DNA from: Allium sativum
Lineage: Eukaryota > Streptophyta > Magnoliopsida > Asparagales > Amaryllidaceae
DNA: 64,000 nucleotides
Assembly (NCBI GenBank): GCA_030737875.1
Contig: CM060915.1
Coordinates: 358,791,863 to 358,855,862, forward strand
Reading direction: 5' to 3'
Of the stretch, positions 1 to 11,801 are shown one piece after another (the stretch's first letter is position 1; the number at the start of each line of letters is the position of its first letter). Under the pieces are notes generated by a model, which was not told where the DNA came from, searched no databases, and saw only the letters and a list, made by a program, of their open reading frames with translations. The position numbers and the translations under genes were made by a program.

Positions 1-2397
1 AACTGACTGGAGGTTAGTTAAGTTGAATGGTTTCCTGGGTATTGATCTGATGTTGGTTTCGTCCTTCAGGGTTAATACCTAGGGAATTGTTCTCTTACTA
101 ATTTACGGTTAGAGACTGATTGGAATTTGGGTTTGTTGTGAACTGTGTTTTCAACGACATTCGTTCTTTAACCTGATTTACAGTGAAATAAGATTTGGAA
201 TTTATAAATCTTTTTATTAAGATTTAATGGGAAGTTTCCAAAGTAAAGTTTTCCAATTTAATATAATTTAATTGGAATTGAATATAAATTGGTCTTTGGG
301 TTTATCATGAAAGGTGTTTTAAATAACACTGGTTCTTTAATCCGATCAACAATGGAGTTAAGAGAATCAGAAACTAACTGGAGATTAGTTAAGTTGAATA
401 GTTTCTTTGGTATTGATCTGATGTTGGTTTCGGCCTTCGGGGTTACTACGTAGGGAATTGTTCACTTGCTAATTTACGGTTAGAGGTTGATGGAATGGAA
501 TATGATTTGGGTTTATCATGAACTGTGTTTTAAATGACATTAGTTCTTTAACCCAGTTAAAGACAGAATATGGTTTGAATTGAGAATCCAAAGGAAGATT
601 AAGGAATAAATTTAAAAGAATTTATCTTTGATAAAATTAATGGGAACCTTTCCCAAAGTATGTGAATATTTGAATAAAAGAATATTCAGAATTGGAATGA
701 GGCGTATGTTGTGGTTTATAGCACTTGTTTATTATATACGTGAGTTATTCAGAAAGGTCGGGTTTATGCCCATTCTGAATAACTGATTCGACGATATGTC
801 GACGATGAAGATGATGGTTGAAGACTGGAGGTCTTCACATCGTTTGGATGATTACTAATGTCTTGATTGGGCTGTACACCCAAGCCGAGGTAATAAGTGG
901 TGATCGTCCAGACGTACTTGGAGATCGATGGATATACGAGGACCTCTCCCCTATATTGGACATATGGGGGAGGAATAAGGTGCCTCCGGTTTCGTTCAGA
1001 CCCAGAATGGACTTATAAATGGATTGTGTGTCTGACATTGGATTTTATTCTGTGCTGATTGATTTCTATTAAATATATCTGTTTGGCGGCAAAGAATTTA
1101 TTCTCTTGCTTAACGCCTTTCTTTGAGATGCACGAGCTCAGAGGTTATATATCGATAGATATCAGTCGCATGACATGAATTGCCTATGTGGCATGCTGAG
1201 ATGCAGTGATCAAGGCTTTTGTTGAAAAGCAGAGTCTTGTGATTGATGATCAAAGCACGACTTTAATACAAGTAGCTTTGTGTATGGCGTTAATTCGCGA
1301 GCCTCACACCTCGGTATGAGTCAAAAACGGGATCGTGACTGCAGGGAGTAAACGACGTTACTTTCTAGCTATAGGTGGTGTCAGCGTTTTACTCGCTCTG
1401 ACATCGTTGTTATTTTACCTATGTGGATGTTCGATTGCGAGACACCTCGGATATAGGTCCGATAGGACCGGGAAACGTATGTTCAGGAATAACCAATCCT
1501 CAAACGTAACGGAGGACCGGCCCTGAAGATCTAAGGGTTACCCAGAGTGTGTAGTCCTGAGACATTTGCTAGAGTGTCTTAAAGCGGTGAGGAGCCATCC
1601 CTGGCCTCGACTCATAGACAGGAATCCAATTTCCAGTACGTGATATTTCGGTTTTGATTGTAGAGCCTAGTATTGGCGACATGATAGATGATACCCATGC
1701 CGCCTATGATTGATACATTTATATTTGAAGTTGTTTTGTACACTTTACACTATAATAGTATCAAAATAATTTGTTTTAAACGTACCAAGCATGTTTGGCT
1801 ATTATAAGGGAAAACCCTACCTTCGGCTTGTGTTGCATTGTGTGATGGGACCTGGGTCTTATAATAGCTTCATTTTTTCAAAAAGCATTGCGCTGTTTTG
1901 TCTTATGCACTGGTATTCTTGGGAGGAAACCCGTTCCGTGTTATACGGCATGGTCCCTTGATTTACTTTACTTTAAAAATTGAATTAATGACTGTTTTAG
2001 TTCTCACACCAGTCACATGACTAACTTGGAGTTTATTGTTTTAACCTAAACTCTGGGTGCCCTTATTTTCTACACGGGTAGCTAGTAGTTTTGGTTTTGC
2101 AGATTTATGTTCATAGGATCCTGGTTTATAGCTGAAGTGATATTCGGAAAGCTCTGTATTCGTGTATTTCTTTCGGTTATGTTTTGTATTATTTTTCCGC
2201 TGCTATGTAATGTATTGTAATCTCTGATATTTATGATGTGTAATATTTATTCATACTCTGTATATTTTTTTATTCTGGTGGAATTGTTGTAATTAGCAAT
2301 GAAATGTTCTTCTGTTTGTGCTCTGATTCGTCTTGTCCTCAATTCAATCCGTTCTTCCTCTTCTCCTTGAAGACCGGGGAAGTTACGGGTCCTTACA
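1..2397 (+). mobile_element. Giant LTR, 3' portion (family A)
   Basis: The block is homologous, with many differences, to the last part of the LTRs of element A (about 41480-43470 plus 54274-54724, and about 60137-62586). Shared landmarks occur in the same order: the three GGGTTTA...TTTAACCC hairpins (129-173, 298-344, 509-555), the segment around 1930-2100, and the terminal CA at 2397. The sequence after 2397 is not a primer binding site, so this is a 3' LTR or a solo LTR whose 5' part lies outside the window. It is older than the element A copies. Short ORFs inside it (for example 818-1018 and 1335-1526) show no protein similarity I recognise. Confidence 0.85.
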
Positions 2398-2700
2398 ATG
2401 AAAGTTGTAATAATTTAATTTCACCCAAAAAAATCATGATTTTCTATGAGCAAGTTATGACCTCTGCAAGATGGGGTAAAATTATGAATAAACATAAAAT
2501 CAAAAGCCTTTTGTTTCAAGGGAAAAAATATTCGTTGATAGGGTTTTCAGTTGGAGCCCGCTTGTTGGAGGTGGAGGGAGGTTGGTCAGTCAAAGTCAGG
2601 TTGTTGGTGGAGGTCCTATGTGGTGGTGGTGGCCAAGGGGAGGAAGGCCAACAAAATTTTGGGTGAAAAGGAAGGTGATTTGTGTGATTTTTGGTCTACG
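2398..2700. other. Intergenic, no gene seen
   Basis: AT-rich at first, then a G-rich stretch around 2560-2650 (GGTGG-type runs). An open frame crossing from the LTR into this region (2304-2666) is not gene-like and matches nothing I recognise. Confidence 0.5.
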
Positions 2701-2979
2701 TAGGGGTGTTAATACGACATGATAGTCCATTGTATGACTCGGCTCGAAGGATAAGGTGTCCGGTACGTGTCTGTATGATTCTCATTTAGGACAAGAAAAA
2801 GCGTATGAATATATGTCCGTCCAAAAATGTTTGACATTTTTATATTGTCCGAACCTTGTCCGGCTCGTACGAACAATGTCCGAGCTAATTTCTCATCTGG
2901 TCCATGTACGTCCTAAGTCTTATATGACAAGACACGAACACCCCTCTATCCGGTCCGGTCCTCCCGATTAACACCCTTA
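2701..2979. mobile_element. hAT-type MITE, 279 bp
   Basis: The left end reads TAGGGGTGTTAAT and the right end is the reverse complement of TAAGGGTGTTAAT, giving 13-bp terminal inverted repeats with one mismatch. The TAGGGGTG start is typical of plant hAT elements. The flanks are GGTCTACG (2693-2700) and GGTCTATG (2980-2987), an 8-bp target site duplication with one mismatch, the hAT length. There is no transposase, so this is a non-autonomous miniature element. The mismatches suggest an old insertion. Confidence 0.85.
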
Positions 2980-4410
2980 GGTCTATGGTTTTCATCTTGC
3001 AAAGGATAATAGGTTTTGATGGAGCGAAGGATTGAGATAGTCGGAGGCTAATTTGAGGTTGTCGAAGGTGGTATGGCTAGTGGCACGGATTATGGGGAAG
3101 GTGGTGTAAGTGGCGACAACAAAGCGAATGGGTGGTTGTCTGCATTTTTAGATGTAGCTTTCCACAATTTCCATATCAATTGAATTATGTAACTATAATA
3201 GGATTAAAAAATAGAGTTAGGGATTAGAAATCATTACAACAAATTAGAAATTATTTGGGAATTGATTTTTGTAGGCAAGGAATTTGTAGTGAGGAAGAAT
3301 CTGTTGAGGAAGAAGAAGAACTTCAGAAGAAATTTGAAGAATGAAATGAGAAGTTCTGAAAAATAGTGTGTACCTTTAATCACACCCATAGTCCACCAAG
3401 ATTCTAAACGTGACATTTAGTTAAGGGTGATATGGCACAAATAGCTTCCCATGAAGCTATGTCTCAATTCAAAAATATGTAGGAGGGATAACAGTACAAA
3501 TATAGTCCTATTTGCGTAGTTTTTCACAGAAAAGTCAAATCTGGAGCAAACGAAAGAGAATTTCCATGAAATGAAAAATGGAGATCTCCATTAATTTCAA
3601 GTAGAATCATAAAAAAAATTCTAATTTCAAAACTAATAATTTTTTAATGCAAATTCCAATTTTGACTAAGTTTACCAAATTGACTTTCCTAGAAAAAAAT
3701 TCATTTCAAAAATTTTTTGAAAAATGTATTACTCGATTTTAAAATTTTATTATTTAAATTTAAAATTTAAGAATAGACTTAAGTTCAAATAATAAATTAA
3801 ATCAAGTTAATTCAACAATTAAGGTCTACACTGACAACCATTTAATTCTCATGTCAAACTGTTCTTACCCATGTTTGTATACAGAAATCCAATTCATTTA
3901 TTTCATATGATTCAATAATAAATTAAGTCTTAAATTTCTTAAAATTTAAATTTCAATCAACTCATCATTTAAAATATTTAAAACTTCAGATTGTTACATT
4001 TCAAATGAGTCAATTATCAATTGATTTTTTGATAGTAGGATTCCTATTGAAACAAATTATAGTCTTCGTTTGATTGTAAAAATCCACAAATAAGATTAAT
4101 GGGCCATTGAATTTGTTGAATTTTAATAGATAACACGTTGCAAATTACTCTAATCTTGCTAGTATGTAATGCATTATATAGAATAAAGATTCTAGCAAGT
4201 GCATGACAGTTCAAAAGGTTGCATACAGTAGGATAGTTTGTTTTACATATTTCTGGGCAATAGATGAAAACTATGGTGCATAAGATAAATGTAGTGAGTC
4301 AATTTTATAATTACATATTTCAAAAAAACAATAAAAAAAATTGAGACACTATTGGAGTACATATAATTCTTGAAACAGAAAGAACTAAAGAAGTAATAGA
4401 ATTTATTGCT

Positions 4411-4416
<6 letters not shown>
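2980..4416. other. AT-rich intergenic DNA
   Basis: Strongly AT-rich from about 3180 onward, with A/T homopolymers and no frame of gene-like composition. The minus-strand frame at 4243-4518 is mostly a translation of the adjacent TC/TG microsatellite. I see no terminal repeats that would define another element. Confidence 0.5.
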
Positions 4417-4461
<45 letters not shown>

Positions 4462-4476
4462 ATGGTGTGTGTGTGT
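4417..4476. repeat. Compound (TC)n(TG)n microsatellite
   Basis: An uninterrupted TC run of about 16 units passes directly into TG repeats, interrupted once by ATGG. Confidence 0.95.
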
Positions 4477-4690
4477 TGTTATAAAATAAAATAGAACAGA
4501 TAATAAGTAAGAAACCATTAGAGAGAACAGAGAAAAATAGGGGAGAGACTTTTATTTCTATTGCTTCAAGTATATCCAATTTCTATTAAATTAGCTCATT
4601 TATATATAGGCTTTGGAGCTGATGTTAGACTTATTCTCATGATGTGGGACTAAATAGAATATCACAAGAGCATATTCACTCATATGTTTT

Positions 4691-4693
<3 letters not shown>

Positions 4694-4752
<59 letters not shown>
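4694..4752. repeat. (AT)n microsatellite
   Basis: About 29 uninterrupted AT dinucleotides. Confidence 0.97.
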
Positions 4753-4753
<1 letters not shown>

Positions 4754-5930
4754 TATGGTATTTATAATTTATTCTAGTTTTATTTTTTTTGTCAAAGCAT
4801 TTTTTGTAAGTTGATTCTATTAGTGTATTTTTAAATTTCAAAAAATTAATATAATATAGATAGTGCTTTCATATTTAAAATGACTACCAAAAAAGATCGT
4901 ACCGATGGACGAATCAAAAAAAATGGGAGTCTTGTTCCATGTGCTAAGTTATGTATTAGAGCAAATTAAGTTGGTGGTTAAATTTATATAGTTCTTAAAA
5001 TAGTGAGAAATGATAGAAGAACCAAATGGGTAATTTTTAACAAGGACAGATCTGGCCCTGGGCAGGCAAGTCAATTTTATCATTTTGAATTTTAAATTCA
5101 ACTAAATTTGCTTATATAATCATCCAGCAATTGCTATTTGTATAAGCAATATCATGTTGTCAAATAATCATGCTTGGCAATCTATCTTCTTCACCAATGC
5201 ATTTTTGTCAAAATTACAAAATACATTACTGAAATGTGAATTGTGATGCTGATGCTTGTTATTAAGTATTTTCTTCTTCTTTTCGTATGTGCCTTACAGT
5301 AGTAATAGTGAAAACACTATAAATAAAAAGTTAAAATTAAAAAATCAACCCATTCTTTGTTAATTTCTGGTTCCGTCCTTGATTTTCAAATCAAAAGGGG
5401 TGTGTTTGTCCCAAATGACAATTTTTAAATCTACATACTTGCTCGATCGAAGTGGTCAAGGGAGGCAATGACAACGATGCCGCGTTGAGAGGCATTGGCA
5501 ACAGCAGCGTAACACGAAAGGAGTAGTAGTGGTGCGCCAGTATAGCCTCGAAGAGGTAGAGGTGGCGCAACTTTAGCGATAGGGAGTGCGACTTTGGTTT
5601 CGTTTTCTTTGTTTTCTATCCATGTCTTATAGAGTCGCGCTGCATATACGCATGCCAATCGTGATTGCTTTCTCTTTCAGTCTTTTCACACTGTTGTTTT
5701 CTCATGCAGCAAAAAACAGACAAAATTACGCCTAACCATTAATTATTTGATGTGACTAATTCACCTCACAGCAATTAGCCACCAGGTACCAAACTACTGA
5801 GAACAAAAAATGCACCATGAATTTTTTTGTCCCTTTTGCACCTTATCCTCTCTATGCATACGTAGTAGCTCTTCAACGACGTTCCTTCCATGTAAAAATT
5901 CTGCAGCAAAAAAAAAAAAAGCTTCAGCAA
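4753..5930. other. Upstream region of the UGT gene
   Basis: AT-rich sequence with a GC-richer island at about 5440-5670. The island carries an open minus-strand frame (5431-5658, 75 aa) that I do not recognise. A TATAAATA string lies near 5320, about 600 bp upstream of the start codon and too far away to be called the core promoter with confidence. A 13-A run (about 5908-5920) lies just before the chosen ATG. An in-frame upstream ATG at 5817 would add 38 residues of low-complexity, non-UGT sequence and is not preferred. Confidence 0.5.
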
Positions 5931-7861
5931 ATGGAGCAAAGGAAAGAAGAACCACACGTGCTGCTCCTCCCATATCCAAACCAGGGCCACATCAACCCCA
6001 TGCTCCAGTTCGCCAAACGCCTCTCCTTCCACGGCATCAAAACCAGCCTAGCCCTAACCCGCTACATTTCCACCTCCACCCACCCCAAACCCGGCCCAGT
6101 TTCCATCGTCACCATCTCCGATGGCTTCGACCAACTCGGGTTCGCGTCCGCTTCCACCATCAAAGACTACCTCGCCCGCTTTGAAACCGTTGGCTCCGGA
6201 ACGTTAACCGAGTTGATCGAGTCATTCCGGTCGGCCGACGAACCGGTCCATGTAATTGTATACGATGCGATTTTGCCTTGGGCTTGCGACGTGGGTGGCA
6301 AACTCGGGCTGAAAACTGCGGCCTTTTTCACTATGGCCTGTGCAGTGGATTTGATATTTGCTGAAGCCCGGGCTGGTAGGATTGTTTATCCTGTTACTGA
6401 ACCGGTTCTTGTTAAGCCCGGTTTGCCGCTGCTTGAGCCGAATGACATGCCGTCTTTTTTATCGGATCCGGCCTGCAGTCCGTACTCCGCCTATTTTGAG
6501 GTGCTTTTAAGCCAGTACAAGAATTTGGAGAAAGCTGATTTAGTGTTGATCAATTCCTTTTACGAGTTAGAAACCCAGGTAATATTTTGTAATTTTCAGT
6601 TCAAAAAATCGTACTGATTTCGGAAGTTTGTAAAGAAAAAATTGATTTTGTTTTTTATTTATTTATTGTAGCTACTAAAAAGTTATATATATATAAAAAA
6701 AAAATCTTGATTTACAGATTTTAACAAACTTAGTTTCAAGGACATCTCATAAAAATTAGTTTTAAGGACTATTAAAAAGAAAAAATTCTCATTTTTAAGG
6801 TATACTGGAATAATGATAAATGGACTAGTCGTATTTTTTTTGTACAAATTAAAAAGATAAATGGATTTTTTTTTAATTATTTGTCCTTAAACCCAATTTT
6901 TCATAAATGTGCTCATTAAAATTTATTATTTTGAAATAAGAAGCCCTTTCAACTTAATTTCTAGTAATGGAAAACAAAGAGAGTAACTACACTCCATTTG
7001 AACCTTAGTGTGGAGCATCATATCATTTTCCACTTGGGCTTATGTTTGAACAACGCTCTTAATTACATCCACATGTTTACTAAATTCATATTATACACAT
7101 GTACAAAAAAATTGATTATCATTCATAATACTATGCAGGAATTTAACATGATGAAATGTATGTATCGAATCAAATCGATTGGCCCTACAGTTCCCTCCGC
7201 ATACATGGACAACCGCATTCCAACTGACACCGAGTATGCCATCAACCTCCATCCACCAGACTCCCAATCCTACATCTCCTTTCTCTTCTCAAAACCAGAT
7301 TCTTCCGTCATTTACATCTCATTTGGAAGCATGGCTTCCCTCTCATCAACCCAAATACATCACGTTGTGTCGGCATTAAAGAAATTAACTGTATCGTACT
7401 ATTTCCTTTGGGTCGTTCGCTCATCTGAACTCGTGAAACTACCCTCAGGCTTCATACCAAGCATGGCTGGCCAAGGCCTAGTCGTGACGTGGTGCAACCA
7501 ACTTGAGGTTTTAAGGCACAAGTCAATTGGATGTTTTGTGACACATTGTGGATGGAATTCAGTGATGGAAGCGATTGGGATCGGGGTTGCGATGGTTGGG
7601 ATGCCGCAGTGGACGGATCAGAAGACAAATGCAAAATATGTGGCTGACGTATGGAAAGTTGGAGTTCGGGCTAATATAGATGAGGATGGGATTGTGACAA
7701 TGGAGGATTTTGAAAAGGCAGTGGAGGAAGTGATGGTGAGTAGGAGAGGTAATATTTTGGAGAATGTTGTGAAATGGAAGAAGTTAGCTAAGGGTGCTAT
7801 TAGCGAAGGTGGGAGTTCTGATGTTGGCTTTTCAGAGTTTATTAATGAGTTGTGCAAGTGA
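5931..7861 (+). CDS. UDP-glycosyltransferase, UGT74-like (two exons)
   Basis: Family 1 plant glycosyltransferase (GT-B fold). Such enzymes transfer a sugar from a UDP-sugar to a small acceptor in the cytosol. The model is join(5931-6578, 7139-7861), 456 aa, normal for the family. Splice sites are CAG|GTAATA and TGCAG|GA, phase 0. The start at 5931 gives the family-typical N-terminus. Seen: PNQGHINPM with the catalytic His20; Asp112 in YDAILPWA, the partner of the catalytic dyad; IGPTVPSAY at the start of the C-terminal domain; ISFGSM; and a 44-residue PSPG box at 334-377 with HCGWNS and a final Gln, which usually indicates UDP-glucose. The linker and PSPG resemble UGT74 enzymes, known for glucosylating salicylate, auxins, thiohydroximates or terpenoid acids. 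The acceptor cannot be predicted. Two PSPG prolines are replaced (WCNQ, GVAM). No frameshift or stop is seen, so it is probably functional. It stands alone among transposons. Confidence 0.93.
6579..7138 (+). other. Intron of the UGT74-like gene
   Basis: 560-nt AT-rich phase-0 intron. The donor GTAATA follows CAG and the acceptor is CTATGCAG. Its position, after the ELETQ segment at the end of the N-terminal domain, is where many group L (UGT74/75/84-type) plant UGTs carry their conserved intron. An apparent upstream extension of the exon 2 reading frame to 6998 is intronic. Confidence 0.92.
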
Positions 7862-7900
7862 TCCTTGATAATTGTCTCTAGCGGTTTAAGTTATTTTTCG

Positions 7901-7906
7901 AATAAA
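7901..7906 (+). terminator. Polyadenylation signal of the UGT gene
   Basis: AATAAA 40 nt after the TGA stop, followed by T-rich sequence (TTATTTATTTAG). This is a plausible near-upstream element for 3' end formation. Confidence 0.55.
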
Positions 7907-8789
7907 ATGTATTCGGGCCTTATTTATTTAGATTGTTAAAAATTGCATGTTGGGTAAGTATCGTTGAATGCTGAATTTTAATTGTGGATAGCTGAGCAAT
8001 TGATTATGGATAAATTATTTGCTCATATTTTAAAACTTTTTGGTTAAAATTAAAGGGTACGGTTGACGTGATAATTATACCTTATATTTCAATTAATATT
8101 CACTTGACAATATTAAAATAAAAAAAAATTGAATTATGATAAATTTCTATTGTCAAAATGCTTAAGATTTAAAGTTTTAAGAATTCTGCTATATTGTAAG
8201 TTCGAAAGAATAGCTTATACAATTAAAAATTGTGATTTTTTTGAATGGTTTAAAATATGAATTTCTGTATTCCACATTTTTTTGTTTTAATAAATAAACT
8301 AAACTTATAAAAATTAAAATTCAATACAGATTTTAAAACTCTAGATTTTAAAATTTGAAATTTTCAGAAATATAGGAAACTTTATACTTCAATAATTCGT
8401 ATTTTATAATTTTGATTTTTTATATAAATTAAATTGATTCCATTCATGATATAAACAGAGAAATATCATTAAGCATTTACCACCAAGAAGAGTAATTTAA
8501 AAATACTGGTACTTGTTAACGAAAAAGTGTTTTAGTTCTTAAAGCTGTAATGAAACAGACATTTTAAGTTTTAACTCTCGAATAAGTGGTCATTTAATCA
8601 TCACATCTTCTAAACAAGCAATATCTAACATGAAGACTGATGTTAATGCACATGACAGGCTAGGCTTTGAGAGAATGACATTTTTGTATCTTTGCCCGTT
8701 TATCTTCCTCGAAGACACACTTTGATTATTGACTTTCCTTTACTATTATCTCATTATCCAATATATGATGAGTAAAAACTGATTAACTT
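7907..8789. other. AT-rich intergenic DNA
   Basis: No gene-like frame and no recognised repeat. The right edge is the abrupt start of homology to 16253 onward, marking the truncated LTR that follows. Confidence 0.5.
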
Positions 8790-9005
8790 CTTAATCGACT
8801 AACTCTTCGTCCATATTCAGTTTCAAATATCTATGTTGAAATCGATTCTTACTTCTCTATATAAGTCCTGACTAATATATCCTATTTATCCAATGATAAA
8901 CATTTTATTTAATTTATACAATATTATTTATAAATTTATCTTCTCAATCTAACGGTTGGAATAGATTCGATTTAAAATCTTTGCTTTAATTCCATATCAT
9001 GTTAT

Positions 9006-9026
9006 ACCCGTGTGCGATGCACGGGT
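9006..9026. repeat. ACCCGTG/CACGGGT hairpin in LTR C (copy 1)
   Basis: A 7-bp GC-rich perfect inverted arm with a 7-nt loop in otherwise AT-rich LTR sequence. The second LTR has the same arms at 16471-16491 with one loop change. Confidence 0.8.
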
Positions 9027-10712
9027 CTAAACATTTCAAATGTAAAATTCTCTTTTTGATAATTCTATTTATTTTATAAAATATTTTCTTTTTATATAAA
9101 ATCCATTGATTTTATAATTAATTCGTTTTATAATCTAACTATTTCCTTTTCTATTTGTTTTACAAATATTTCCTCATTATATTCTATTTATTTTTCAAAT
9201 AGATATTCCTTTTCAATTCTATTTGTTAATGGTTTACAAATATTTCTTTTTCAATTCTATTTGTAAATGTTTTACAAATAATTCCCTTCAATTCTATTTA
9301 TTTGTTTAACAAATAAATATTTCTTTTTAATCTATTTATTTTCTAAATAAATATTTTCTTTTTTATAAAATCTTTTGATTTTATAAATATTTTTTTTTCA
9401 ATATAACATTATAAATTTCCTTTTTAACATTCCAGTATTCCTTATGGTATTTAACGTACCATATAACAATGATCAGTATCATTCCAACAAACAAAATCAA
9501 CAACATATTTCATATCACATCATATAACACAATATATGAAAACAGTAAAATAAATGTTGAGGAACCCAGTTGGGTCCCTCCGACCTGTTTCCCTGCATCA
9601 ACAGATGTTAATCACATAAATAACACGAATATGAAATATTCTGATAACAGAATCAATATTCGATTAACGATTTATATCTATATCGTTATCTATATTTTCA
9701 ACTAATTTACTAGCAGTTCAGCCAAACAACCAACACACAACAAACAACCATAATTTATCAGTTATAAAAATACGTTATAAAAATATAACTGAGAAGAGTT
9801 AGTGAGTTTTACTCACATTGGACTGTTATCGTTAAATAACGATTATCAGTCATTGATTTGATTCAGGCGTTTAATTTCACCATAAATCCAAATGAGCTCC
9901 AATTCACTCCCAGTCAGTTCCATGGTGTAGCCACCGTCCATACGATCCCAAGGATCTTGTTTTGCTGGAAACCGATATCGTATGAGGAAGTTATGTATTT
10001 TACAAGTTAATATACCCAAAAATTTTAAACTAAACTATATTTTATTTACCATTGGCCTTTTTTTTGTGAATTCTCTTCGGCCCGGTATAAAATCACTGGC
10101 CTACGTTACTCCAGCCCAACCCGCAACTACTCCCTTTCTTCCCCGAAATGAATCCGCTCTAGAAGAACTTCGAACCCACCATAGCCACACCTTTGAATCT
10201 CTTAATCTCCTTCCCTACATCACTGTAATATACACAAAGACCACTATAATACTCCTCATTGAAATCTCTACCATCCAATATCCTCTACATAAGACTCGAT
10301 GCAACCCTTCAATTTCCTCTCGAACCCTGTACCTTGGTCCCCTTGAAAACTTGCGACATCAACAAACACCGAATCCCCTCAAACTTTCACTCTAGGTGCG
10401 GATTTTCAAGCCAAACCCAAAAGTGAAATCGAATCCAAGAACCAACGCTTTTATTGCGAGATTTCCTCAACCCTAGCTCATGCGCTGCTTCTACAGGGTG
10501 CGACAAATGGAAATCGAACTCAACAATACTGACATGAGCATGAAGAGAAAGTTGAGAGGAATCCAAATAATATTGTTTCAAAATTATTGGATTTTTTTTC
10601 ATTTATTTTTAATTTTTGATGTATAAGATTCCTCACGTTTTACTAAGGAAAATGGTGGCAGCTTCAAAATGGCTGAAGCCAGAATTGTCAATAGGTTTGG
10701 AGAGGAAAAGAT

Positions 10713-10720
10713 TATTTATA
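10713..10720 (-). promoter_or_regulatory. TATA box in truncated LTR C
   Basis: TATAAATA on the minus strand, matching the box at 18180-18187 in the intact LTR. Confidence 0.55.
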
Positions 10721-11788
10721 GGTAGATTTTAATATATTTTTTATTCGATTAATTTCAATATAATAAGCTACCACTATTTGTATTTGTCCTTTAAAATCCC
10801 TATGGTCACACAGGATATCCAAAAATCATGAAAATGGATAGGCAGCTACAGTTCGACATTGCGGACCCAACGAAACTGGTTTCATCAAATACCGACTCCG
10901 TTTGCTCACACAGCGTATTTTTGACCGTCAAAATACTGACTGTTTTTCACATTAAAAATTAGTACGACCACACACTAACTTCAAAAATCACGAAAATTGA
11001 AATCTAGCAATAATTAAATATTGCGGATCCAACAAAATCAGTTTCATCGAAAACGAAGGTTGTTTGCAAAACTGGCTATTTTTAAAGCTCTAAATAACCC
11101 ATTTAAATATATAAATATATTTAAAAATAATTAAATTTAATACCTAAAAATAAATATTATCGTATATATATTCACACAGAATATCGTATAGCTCTAATTG
11201 GATTTATAACTCGATATTCAAATCCCGGTTGAATCGATATTCAATTTATATATAAAATCCTTTTATAATTTGAATAAATCAATATAAATTATAAAGGATT
11301 TCCATAGCGACTTTTCTAAAATTTGATTTGGACATAAATCAAAATCTACACAATGAAATCCCCATTTTTCTCTTTCATTAGAAAAATATACTTCACCAGC
11401 TCCAAACGTTTCTTGTTTCACAGAAATCTGATTCAAAACGGACCTTGTATATTCAGTTGAAGTTCAAATCGCCAAATAGCGAACTGCCACGCCATTTCAA
11501 GCTCGATTTTAATTATATTATAATTCTACGTTCAAACATCGTTTAACTAATATATTCGTTATTCAAATTCAATTCCAAACTGAATTATATATTTTAAATT
11601 GCCCAATTCACACAATACTGTGAATTCTGTTATTTCCGATTATTTCAGCAATTAAATATATTATTCTATTATTTAATTTAATTAAATATTCACTATTATT
11701 TAATTAAACAACGATTTAATTCTCCAAATCACTATTTATATAATTAAATAAACAAATTATTATATCGCTGAAAATGCGGGACATTACA

Positions 11789-11801
11789 TTCTTCCCCCCT
11801 T
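11789..11801 (-). promoter_or_regulatory. Polypurine tract of LARD C
   Basis: Minus strand AAGGGGGGAAGAA, directly before the LTR start TGTAATG. This is the expected site for plus-strand DNA priming. Confidence 0.85.

Larger units (their letters stand above)
8790..11788 (-). mobile_element. Truncated 3' LTR of LARD C
   Basis: Direct repeat of about 16253-19252, roughly 5% different by eye. On the minus strand the LTR starts TGTAATGTCC at 11788. The polypurine tract lies just outside (11789-11801), so this is the 3' LTR of a minus-strand element. Homology stops at about 8790, whereas the other LTR continues for another 2.97 kb to 13287, so the 3' half of this LTR is lost. The open frames at 9469-9705 and 9982-10395 reappear in diverged form in the partner LTR and are not gene-like. 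Confidence 0.85.

Noticed and set aside
5431..5658. Minus-strand 75-aa gene upstream of the UGT
   Set aside because: It is open and GC-richer than its surroundings, but no recognisable domain, splice context or homology could be seen.
5817..5930. Longer N-terminus for the UGT from an upstream in-frame ATG
   Set aside because: The 38 extra residues are low-complexity, include a Lys run encoded by a poly-A tract, and have no counterpart in UGT N-termini, which normally begin a few residues before PHVLLLPYP.
6998..7138. Separate gene starting at 6998
   Set aside because: The segment is intron read-through. A good 3' splice site at 7137-7138 joins the frame to exon 1 in phase, giving a complete UGT.
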